Origin: RGIG1959 sp045651865
Lineage (GTDB): Bacteria; Bacillota; Clostridia; Oscillospirales; Acutalibacteraceae
Assembly (NCBI GenBank): GCA_045651865.1
Contig: JAZRTC010000102.1
Location: 1-5,199, forward strand
DNA length: 5,199 nucleotides
Reading direction: 5' to 3'
Positions within the stretch are counted from its first letter, which is position 1, and every line of letters starts with the position of its first letter. The position numbers were made by a program, and so were the translations under genes. Below the pieces are notes generated by a model that had not been told where the DNA came from, did no database searches, and worked only from the letters and a program-made list of their open reading frames with translations. Positions 1 to 5,032 of the stretch are shown one piece after another.

Positions 1-15
1 TCCTTGTTCAAATTC

Positions 16-91
16 GCTGGTTTAGCTCAGTTGGTAGAGCAGCTGATTTGTAATCAGCAGGTCGGGGGTTCGAGTCCGTCAACCAGCTCCA
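16..91 (+). tRNA. tRNA-Thr (anticodon UGU), complete, CCA encoded
   Basis: The sequence folds as a complete cloverleaf that reads ACA threonine codons. The acceptor stem 16-22 pairs perfectly with 81-87. The D stem is GCTC (25-28) with GAGC (37-40), and the anticodon stem is 42-46 with 54-58. The loop TTTGTAA (47-53) puts the anticodon TGT at 49-51. The T loop TTCGAGT is at 69-75. The discriminator base is T88, and CCA is encoded at 89-91. The T stem 64-68/76-80 (GGGGG/CCGTC) contains a G66-G78 mismatch and a G-T wobble. Only 15 bases lie upstream, so its promoter, or a preceding tRNA in a cluster, is outside the window. A terminator begins at the next base. Confidence 0.96.
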
Positions 92-103
92 AAGAAGAAG
101 CAT
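78..103 (+). repeat. Direct repeat copy 1: tRNA-Thr 3' end plus terminator start
   Basis: These 26 bases are identical to 266-291. The copy covers the last 10 bases of the tRNA body, the discriminator, CCA and the first 12 bases of the terminator stem. This is the position where tRNA-targeting integrases commonly recombine, and it is equally the part that a tandem tRNA duplication would leave behind. Confidence 0.9.
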
Positions 104-134
104 CGGTACGCAAGTATTGGTGCTTCTTCTTTTT
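92..134 (+). terminator. Rho-independent terminator of tRNA-Thr
   Basis: An 18-bp stem (92-109 with 114-131) closes on a GCAA tetraloop (110-113) and is followed by a T run ending at 134. The basal half is Watson-Crick (AAGAAGAAG/CTTCTTCTT). The apical half uses several G-U pairs. It starts immediately after the encoded CCA, so it ends the tRNA transcript. Confidence 0.9.
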
Positions 135-135
135 A

Positions 136-148
136 GGTTGACGGACTC
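136..148 (-). repeat. Inverted 13-bp copy of the tRNA-Thr T-arm/acceptor 3' strand
   Basis: GGTTGACGGACTC is the exact reverse complement of tRNA bases 72-84. The two copies flank the tRNA terminator, so the whole unit 72-148 forms a nested inverted repeat. Its first seven bases also form an inverted pair with GTCAACC at 266-272 in the second tRNA 3'-end copy. Its origin is unknown: it could be a remnant of an inverted tRNA fragment or of an inserted element's end. Confidence 0.85.
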
Positions 149-162
149 CAAAGGCCGTTAAG

Positions 163-187
163 AAAACGCCGCAGTGTCGGCGTTTTT
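163..187 (+). terminator. Terminator-like hairpin
   Basis: A perfect 9-bp stem, AAAACGCCG (163-171) with CGGCGTTTT (178-186), closes a 6-base loop and runs into five T residues (183-187). It has the form of a rho-independent terminator on the plus strand. The preceding A run gives it weak terminator character on the minus strand as well. No gene just upstream needs it, so it may be a back-up for the tRNA transcript or a relic of a lost gene. Confidence 0.65.
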
Positions 188-265
188 AGGCCGTGGGGTT
201 GATCCTGGGCGGTGGTTTTACTTGCACCAATAAACGAAGTAGTGTCTGCCCTTCTGCACCGACAA

Positions 266-291
266 GTCAACCAGCTCCAAAGAAGAAGCAT
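266..291 (+). repeat. Direct repeat copy 2: orphan tRNA-Thr 3' end
   Basis: This is an exact 26-bp duplicate of 78-103, offset by 188 bases. It carries the tRNA acceptor 3' strand, the discriminator, CCA and the start of a terminator, but no tRNA body lies upstream. The bases before 266 do not match the T arm. It is therefore a truncated tRNA remnant or an attachment-site-like duplicate, not a functional tRNA. Confidence 0.88.
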
Positions 292-324
292 TGATACAAA
301 AGTATCGATGCTTCTTCTTTTTTT
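280..324 (+). terminator. Second copy of the tRNA-type terminator
   Basis: An 18-bp stem (280-297 with 302-319) with one G-U pair closes an AAAA loop (298-301) and is followed by a run of seven T (318-324). Its basal arms are identical to those of the 92-134 terminator. The apical arms differ on both sides yet still pair, so the two are diverged sister hairpins. Confidence 0.85.
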
Positions 325-333
325 AGTAACAAC

Positions 334-355
334 GGCGCGCAGAGGTCTGCGCGCC
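334..355. repeat. GC-rich short palindrome (REP-like)
   Basis: GGCGCGCAG (334-342) and CTGCGCGCC (347-355) form a perfect 9-bp dyad around AGGT. It lacks a T run, so it is not a normal terminator. It stands alone between two terminators. Short GC-rich palindromes of this kind are often dispersed, REP-like intergenic repeats, but the copy number cannot be judged from one window. Confidence 0.5.
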
Positions 356-396
356 CTACGATGTTGCCGCAGAATTACAGCGATCTTTGCTACAAC

Positions 397-433
397 AAAA
401 AAACGCACGGCTTTGAATAAGCCGTGCGTTTTT
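397..433 (-). terminator. Terminator of the exported-protein gene
   Basis: A perfect 15-bp stem (399-413 with 419-433) closes a 5-base loop. Read on the minus strand it begins three bases after the TAA stop and ends in a run of seven U (403-397). It also carries five T on the plus strand (429-433), so it can act in both directions and would also block read-through from the tRNA side. Confidence 0.92.
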
Positions 434-436
434 AAG

Positions 437-2347
437 TTATGTAATGGAAGCCATGTGAGAAACGGTGCCAGCTGACATCGGCATCAGAACATAGGCGATC
501 GTGATTTGTTTTATACTGTGTGCAGGAACAGTGATCTGGTAGGTATAGTTAATACCGATCGTATCACCACCGACCGGGAAATCCGCCTGCAACACTTCAC
601 CCGTCTTGCTGTCACGCGCCATCAATGCAAGTGCGCCGTTATCGCCGTAATGTAGGGTAATGACGCGCTCCTTACTGCCCTGATTGACCAGTGTAAAGTG
701 TTCCTGATACTCAATCATCCAGTTGCCGAAGTTACCAAAGTTACCTGTTCCGTCCGCATGATCGGTATCCAGTACGCGTTTGATCCCATTGGCATCCACA
801 CAGGAGAACGAAACCATATCTGTACCAACAGCACTGTGAATATCCTGCTGGTTGATATGTGTATGCCATTCATACTTACGATCATGCTGATGAGCCGTGC
901 TGTTGTACGCCGCATAAGGCGTTTTGATCGAAGAATAGTTGGGATCGTAGTAATTGGTATAGCTCACAGGAAGCATACCGCCGCCGATCTCATCGTTGAA
1001 AGTCCAGTCAAAATAGCAATCAATGACGCCGTGATGATCGCCGGAGCCCTGATATTGCAGACCGTAACTGTGACCCTTGGAGTTATTGTCAACACGGTAA
1101 CCGGTTTCTGCAGGCTCTCTCTGTACCTGAGATGTACTGCTGTAGCAGTACATCGTACCATCAACCGAACCACCCGTAACGGTGAACTTCACCGCCGCGT
1201 TGGCGCAGTTGCCTCTGGAAAGCTTTTTATTTGCCGAGCCATCTACATTGATGTTGTTATACGCATCCGAAGAGGTGCCGCCGACAACATAGAAATATTT
1301 ACCTGCAGGCAAGCGGTAGGTGATCGGCTGGAACACACGCGGCGTATAATCGTAGAAGAGATAGTTGCTGTTGTTGTAGGTCGAGGGATCGGGCAGCGTG
1401 AACGATGTATTGTAGAAATCGTACCAGGCATACTGACCGAACCACGAACCCGTTGTCTGATAACCGACATTCGTGATGGTGATATAGACATCCGAGTTGC
1501 CGTTATTCTTGACCTGATAGCCGAGGTAAAACTGTGTGTTGGTGTAGCTGGAATGCTCATATGTAACGAACACATCGCCTGTAAGATCTTCGTTGCGCAT
1601 CAGCGCATCGCCGATGGCATCGCTGTGAATCAGCTCGGGGTTATTGCAGTACACATAGGTGCCGCCCTCGCGCTTTGTATAATTGATGTTGGTCGATGCC
1701 ATCGTATAGGGTTTGTTATTGTTGGTAGAGATTCCCGTGGTATCCATCGGCTCAGCCACATCGTAAGGCATGGTCACTTTGTGATTATCTGCCACAACCG
1801 TCAGTGTGAATGTGTAATTTGCATATTTTGCCATAACCTTCAGGGTATAACCGACATTTTCTTCAAGCGCGATTTTCAGCGATGTGGTACCCGAAGCAAG
1901 CAGTTTATCACCCGAAAAAATCCCGATTGCCGTCACCTGCGAAGAGGTGATGGTGTAGGTATCGGTATACGGTGCGTAAACATCGTATACGCGTACTTTT
2001 GAGCTGTCTGCCACATCAGAAATGCTAGACAGACGGATGGCGTTCTCTGCGACAGGCTCAGACACCACAACCGTGTTTGTGCCCGCAAGGATCTCCTTGA
2101 GCATAATACGGATATCCGTTGTATTGATACCGCCGCTTTCGTTACGATCCTCTTTACCGTTCATCGGTGTGTCCGGAACCTGACCTTTCAAAATGGAAAT
2201 CAGAATGGAACGGACATCCGTCGTTGAAAAGGTATAACTCTCTGCCGAAGCTGTAAAACTGACAGCATTGGTCATACATGATGCCAGCATAATCAGCACC
2301 AGAACAAGGGACATCATCTTTTTACCGAGTCGTTTCATTGCATTCAT
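437..2347 (-). CDS. Exported protein of unknown function with N-terminal dockerin-like module
   Basis: This 636-residue protein has a classic export signal: positive residues (K5, R6, K9, K10), a hydrophobic core (14-22), a possible lipobox LASC at 21-24 and an alternative signal peptidase I site ASA|ES at 33-37. It could be a lipoprotein or a released protein. Residues 40-89 are dockerin-like. There are two helical half-repeats (TTDVRSILISIL, TTDIRIMLKEIL), but only the second has a calcium-type loop (D67, N69, S71, D78). Residues 104-186 look like a small beta-sandwich. Residues 215-625 are rich in Tyr, Asn, Thr and Gly, with predicted beta strands and a histidine cluster around 486-504, and I recognise no catalytic motif. 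The first ATG is chosen because AGGAGG lies six bases upstream; the ATG at codon 4 would be 15 bases away. The gene has its own promoter and terminator and is a single transcription unit. A cell-surface or cellulosome-like role is only an inference from the dockerin-like module. Confidence 0.9.
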   Translation of the reverse strand: MNAMKRLGKKMMSLVLVLIMLASCMTNAVSFTASAESYTFSTTDVRSILISILKGQVPDTPMNGKEDRNESGGINTTDIRIMLKEILAGTNTVVVSEPVAENAIRLSSISDVADSSKVRVYDVYAPYTDTYTITSSQVTAIGIFSGDKLLASGTTSLKIALEENVGYTLKVMAKYANYTFTLTVVADNHKVTMPYDVAEPMDTTGISTNNNKPYTMASTNINYTKREGGTYVYCNNPELIHSDAIGDALMRNEDLTGDVFVTYEHSSYTNTQFYLGYQVKNNGNSDVYITITNVGYQTTGSWFGQYAWYDFYNTSFTLPDPSTYNNSNYLFYDYTPRVFQPITYRLPAGKYFYVVGGTSSDAYNNINVDGSANKKLSRGNCANAAVKFTVTGGSVDGTMYCYSSTSQVQREPAETGYRVDNNSKGHSYGLQYQGSGDHHGVIDCYFDWTFNDEIGGGMLPVSYTNYYDPNYSSIKTPYAAYNSTAHQHDRKYEWHTHINQQDIHSAVGTDMVSFSCVDANGIKRVLDTDHADGTGNFGNFGNWMIEYQEHFTLVNQGSKERVITLHYGDNGALALMARDSKTGEVLQADFPVGGDTIGINYTYQITVPAHSIKQITIAYVLMPMSAGTVSHMASIT

Positions 2348-2353
2348 AACGAT

Positions 2354-2359
2354 CCTCCT
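2354..2359 (-). promoter_or_regulatory. Ribosome binding site of the exported-protein gene
   Basis: AGGAGG is followed after six bases (ATCGTT) by the ATG at 2347. It decides between this start and the ATG at codon 4. Confidence 0.9.
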
Positions 2360-2386
2360 GTGTATTTAACCAAAACAAACACAGTT

Positions 2387-2415
2387 ATTGTAAACAATTT
2401 GTGGAAATATGTCAA
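2387..2415 (-). promoter_or_regulatory. Sigma-A promoter of the exported-protein gene
   Basis: On the minus strand TTGACA (2415-2410) is followed after exactly 17 bases by TACAAT (2392-2387). The -35 box is perfect and the -10 box is one base off consensus. Transcription should start near 2380, giving a leader of about 33 bases. A 5+2+5 dyad (ATTGT-AA-ACAAT, 2387-2398) covers the -10 box, and a second dyad (2412-2426) covers most of the -35 box, so a repressor could act here. Confidence 0.88.
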
Positions 2416-2455
2416 GCCAAACTTGAAAATTCCTCAAAAACATCCGCAGGAATTT
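2412..2455. promoter_or_regulatory. Abutting inverted repeats at and upstream of the -35 box
   Basis: Two dyads adjoin. TCAAG (2412-2416) and CTTGA (2422-2426) are separated by five bases. AAATTCCT (2427-2434) and AGGAATTT (2448-2455) are separated by 13 bases, a centre-to-centre distance of 21 bases, or two helical turns. The position just upstream of a strong promoter suits a regulator-binding site. The regulator is unknown, and the AT-rich composition makes chance possible. Confidence 0.4.
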
Positions 2456-2457
2456 AT

Positions 2458-2490
2458 AAAAAAACGGCTGTTGTGAATACAACAGCCGTT
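2458..2490 (-). terminator. Terminator of copA
   Basis: A perfect 12-bp stem (2463-2474 with 2479-2490) closes a 4-base loop (GAAT on the plus strand). On the minus strand it begins 11 bases after the copA stop and runs into seven U (2464-2458). It separates copA from the exported-protein gene. Confidence 0.93.
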
Positions 2491-2501
2491 AATCCGAAGA
2501 T

Positions 2502-2711
2502 TTATTCGATCCCGGTCACCATATAGCCTTGGGCTTCGACAGCCTGTTTCAGCGTATCCGAGGCCGTGTCCGCCGAAAGTGTCACGACCGCCGTGCCGCT
2601 CTCGTGGCTGACTTCTGCTAAAACAACACCGTCGATTGCCTCCAGTGTTGTTTTTACACGGCCCGAGCAATGCGGGCACATCATACCTTGAATGTACATG
2701 GTCATAGTCAT
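2502..2711 (-). other. Possible internally initiated CopZ-like copper chaperone (69 residues)
   Basis: The last 69 codons of copA, from the in-frame ATG at 2711, encode exactly one HMA fold. It has the Cu-binding motif GMMCPHC (residues 12 and 15 of the short product), and its size matches free bacterial CopZ proteins. A strong ribosome binding site lies eight bases before this ATG, inside the copA frame. If used, a soluble chaperone would be made from the copA message and share its stop codon. This is an inference from sequence. The fused domain alone would also explain the reading frame. Confidence 0.4.
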
Positions 2712-4964
2712 ACCATATTCCTCCTTTTGATGAACAACCGCCTGTTTCGGGCGGATGGTTTGTAAATTTAAACGCAACGCATTTGTCACAACGCAAAAGC
2801 TCGACAAGCTCATCGCCGCCGCACCGAACATCGGATCCAGCTCCCAGTTGAAAATCGGGATCCACACCCCCGCCGCTAACGGGATGCCGATAATGTTATA
2901 GATAAATGCCCAGAACAGGTTTTGACGGATAACACGCAAAACAGCACGGCTCAGACGGATCGCGGCGGGAACATCCCGCAGGTGCGGGTTCATCAACACC
3001 ACATCCGCGGCGTCCATTGCGATATCCGCACCCGCTCCGATGGCAACGCCGATATCGGCGGTCGTCAACGCAGGAGCATCGTTGATGCCGTCGCCGACCA
3101 TCATAACACGCCCACGCTCCTGCAGGCTGCGGATGACTTTTTCTTTTCCGTCGGGTAAAACATCGGCAATTACTTCGTCGACGCCGAGCTGAGCAGCAAT
3201 TGCTTTGGCGGTTTTTTCGTTATCGCCCGTGAGCATCACCACCGACAAGCCCATATCGTTCAGTTCGCCAATCGCCTCGATGCTGTCTTCTTTGAGAACA
3301 TCCGCTACTGCAATCACGCCCAGAAGCATGTCACCTTTAGCAAACCACAAGGGGGTTTCGCCGTTTTCGGCAAACGCAGACACACGCTCAACAAGAGCGG
3401 TCGGAAGCATTGCAACGCTCTCGATATACCGCATATTGCCGCCGTACATCGCGACTCCGTTTTGCGTGCCTTTTACACCGTTTCCTGCGAGCGTTTCATA
3501 CGAGGTGAGCTCCTGCGCCGTTACCGCGTGTTCTTCGGCATAGCGAAGAACGGCACGGGCAAGAGGATGCTCGCTTTTGGCTTCCAGCGAAACCGCTGTT
3601 ACAAGAAGTTCCTGTTCGGTGACGCCGTTTGCGCAAACAAGCCGTGTCACACGAGGTTCACCTTTCGTGACCGTCCCTGTTTTATCCAGCACGACTGTAT
3701 GAATCTGCCCCGCTTGCTCAAGCGAGGTTGCGGTTTTAAACAAAATACCGTGTTTTGCGCCGACACCGCTTCCGACCATAATCGCAACGGGTGTTGCCAG
3801 ACCGAGCGCACACGGACAGCTGATGACTAGCACCGAAATAGCACGGGCAAGCGCGTATCCGACTGGTTCGCCGACAGCCAACCACACAATACCGGTTATT
3901 AACGCGATGCCGAGCACAACCGGCACAAACACACCCGATACACGGTCGGCGAGTTTGGCAATCGGTGCTTTGGATGCCGCCGCATCGCTGACCATACGGA
4001 TGATTCCCTGAAGGGTCGTATCGTCACCCACGCGTGTAGCTTTACAAAGAAGATATCCCGCGCGCGCCGTCGTCGCCGCCGACACTCGGTCGCCTGACGA
4101 TTTATCAACGGGCAGGCTTTCGCCTGTGAGTGCCGACTCATCGACTGTGCCGCCGCCCTCTGACACAATGCCGTCTACGGGGATATGTTCACCTGCGCGG
4201 ACAACGAATATATCCCCCACCTTAACCTGTTCTGCAGGTACAACAACTTCTTTGCCGTCCCTTATAACGGTTGCGGTTTTTGGTGCCAGCGCCATCAGAC
4301 CTTTTATGGCATCGGTCGTTTTCCCTTTAGAACGCGCTTCAAGCAATTTCCCGACCGTGATCAGTGTCAGAATCATCGCCGCGGATTCAAAATAAAAATG
4401 AGCGGATGCGTGAACGGAATGTGCTGTCATCTGAATCAGCATCGCAGTGCTGTACAAAAATGCCGCACCCGCACCGAGGCTGACAAGTGTATCCATATTG
4501 GGTGTGCCGATAAGCACCCCTTTTACACCCGAGACAAAGAAGCGTTGATTGATAACAAGCACCGCCGCCGATAACAGCAGTTGCAAAATTCCGTTGGTCA
4601 AAGCATTGTCCGATATCGCTGTCGGAAGCGGCAGATCGAACATCCCGCCCATCCCGATATACATCAACGGTATCAAAAAACACAAGGACGCGATCAATCG
4701 ATATATCAGGCGCGGCACTTCCCGATCCTGCAAACTGTCAATTTCGGCGTGTTGTTGAGAGTTTCCCGCTTTTTCCGTTGCGTGATAGCCGGCTTTCTCA
4801 ACCGCTGTGAGGATTGCATTTGTCGATGCCGTGCCTTCGACCGTCATCGAATTGGTCAGCAGATTGACCGCACACGACGAAACACCGTCAACGGCAGACA
4901 CCGCCTTTTCAACGCGCGCACTGCACGCGGCACAGCTCATACCCTGCACATCGTATTGTCTCAC
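2502..4964 (-). CDS. copA: Cu(I)-exporting P1B-1-type ATPase with N- and C-terminal HMA domains
   Basis: This 820-residue membrane pump uses ATP to move Cu(I) out of the cytoplasm. Residues 1-64 form an HMA domain with metal ligands in GMSCAAC (C11, C14). Eight membrane helices lie at about 86-108, 122-142, 157-178, 190-208, 341-364, 371-396, 682-702 and 710-730. Functional motifs are TGES (280-283, actuator), CPC (383-385) with P392, DKTGT (D427 phosphorylated), the SEHPLA nucleotide-site motif (H466, P467), TGDN (579) and GDGINDAP (624-631). Helix 7 has N682-x6-YN-x4-P695 and helix 8 has M718-x2-SS; with CPC-x6-P these define the Cu(I) class. A second HMA domain (about 752-820; C763, C766) is fused at the C terminus and resembles the chaperone CopZ. 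The start is GTG with AAAGGGGTGA upstream. The first ATG, codon 9, would cut into the HMA domain. All key residues are present and the gene is intact. No copper operator is visible. Confidence 0.96.
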   Translation of the reverse strand: MRQYDVQGMSCAACSARVEKAVSAVDGVSSCAVNLLTNSMTVEGTASTNAILTAVEKAGYHATEKAGNSQQHAEIDSLQDREVPRLIYRLIASLCFLIPLMYIGMGGMFDLPLPTAISDNALTNGILQLLLSAAVLVINQRFFVSGVKGVLIGTPNMDTLVSLGAGAAFLYSTAMLIQMTAHSVHASAHFYFESAAMILTLITVGKLLEARSKGKTTDAIKGLMALAPKTATVIRDGKEVVVPAEQVKVGDIFVVRAGEHIPVDGIVSEGGGTVDESALTGESLPVDKSSGDRVSAATTARAGYLLCKATRVGDDTTLQGIIRMVSDAAASKAPIAKLADRVSGVFVPVVLGIALITGIVWLAVGEPVGYALARAISVLVISCPCALGLATPVAIMVGSGVGAKHGILFKTATSLEQAGQIHTVVLDKTGTVTKGEPRVTRLVCANGVTEQELLVTAVSLEAKSEHPLARAVLRYAEEHAVTAQELTSYETLAGNGVKGTQNGVAMYGGNMRYIESVAMLPTALVERVSAFAENGETPLWFAKGDMLLGVIAVADVLKEDSIEAIGELNDMGLSVVMLTGDNEKTAKAIAAQLGVDEVIADVLPDGKEKVIRSLQERGRVMMVGDGINDAPALTTADIGVAIGAGADIAMDAADVVLMNPHLRDVPAAIRLSRAVLRVIRQNLFWAFIYNIIGIPLAAGVWIPIFNWELDPMFGAAAMSLSSFCVVTNALRLNLQTIRPKQAVVHQKEEYGMTMTMYIQGMMCPHCSGRVKTTLEAIDGVVLAEVSHESGTAVVTLSADTASDTLKQAVEAQGYMVTGIE
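2709..2728 (-). promoter_or_regulatory. Strong internal ribosome binding site and ATG inside copA
   Basis: On the minus strand AAAAGGAGG (2728-2720) is followed after eight bases by the in-frame ATG of codon 752 (2711-2709). The purine block is read in copA as Lys-Glu-Glu (747-749). This site is closer to consensus than copA's own start site. An out-of-frame ATG at 2717 opens a two-codon frame whose TGA overlaps the codon 752 ATG. Confidence 0.6.
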
Positions 4965-4970
4965 AGCTAT

Positions 4971-4980
4971 TCACCCCTTT
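4971..4980 (-). promoter_or_regulatory. Ribosome binding site of copA
   Basis: AAAGGGGTGA matches the extended Shine-Dalgarno AAGGAGGTGA at eight of ten bases. Its GGGG core lies nine bases before the GTG at 4964. This supports the GTG start of copA over the later ATG at codon 9. Confidence 0.75.
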
Positions 4981-4996
4981 CCTACCGTTCAGCAGG

Positions 4997-5025
4997 AAAA
5001 GCCTTTCTCCATCGAGAAAGGCTTT
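4997..5025 (-). terminator. Hairpin between ddh and copA (terminator or attenuator)
   Basis: A perfect 12-bp stem (4998-5009 with 5014-5025) closes a 4-base loop and begins seven bases after the ddh stop. On the minus strand only four U follow before CCTGCTG, so the tail is weaker than in the other terminators here. Only 17 bases separate the hairpin from the copA ribosome binding site. Some read-through into copA is therefore plausible. Confidence 0.75.
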
Positions 5026-5032
5026 CTTAAAA

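Larger units (their letters stand above)
135..436. other. Non-coding, rearranged region behind tRNA-Thr
   Basis: This stretch of about 300 bases lies between the tRNA terminator and the stop codon of the convergent exported-protein gene. I find no supportable gene. The open frames on both strands run through hairpins and repeats, have no ribosome binding site and resemble no protein. It holds, in order, an inverted copy of the tRNA 3' arm (136-148), a terminator (163-187), a second copy of the tRNA 3' end (266-291), a second copy of the tRNA terminator (280-324), a GC-rich palindrome (334-355) and the minus-strand terminator of the exported-protein gene (397-433). The part at 190-262 has no feature I can name. 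Confidence 0.75.

Noticed and set aside
104..265. Complete small mobile element between the two tRNA 3'-end copies
   Set aside because: The interval is only about 160 bases, has no transposase or integrase, and shows no target-site duplication beyond the repeat itself; at most it is a remnant.
133..475. Overlapping frames of about 90 codons on both strands behind the tRNA
   Set aside because: They consist of translated hairpins, repeats and terminator stems, and lack ribosome binding sites.
698..2002. Open frame of 434 codons on the plus strand, opposite the exported-protein gene
   Set aside because: It is fully antisense to a gene with signal peptide, ribosome binding site, promoter and terminator. 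Its product has no signal, motif or sensible composition, and it has no ribosome binding site of note.
2434..2865. Open frame of 143 codons on the minus strand overlapping the copA 3' end
   Set aside because: It lies out of frame within copA and runs through the copA terminator hairpin; its composition is that of a shadow frame.
4768..4776. GGAAAAAGC after the N-terminal HMA codons, as a possible frameshift site like that of E. coli copA
   Set aside because: The A5 run does not form a good slippery heptamer and I see no clear downstream stimulatory structure, so there is no positive support.
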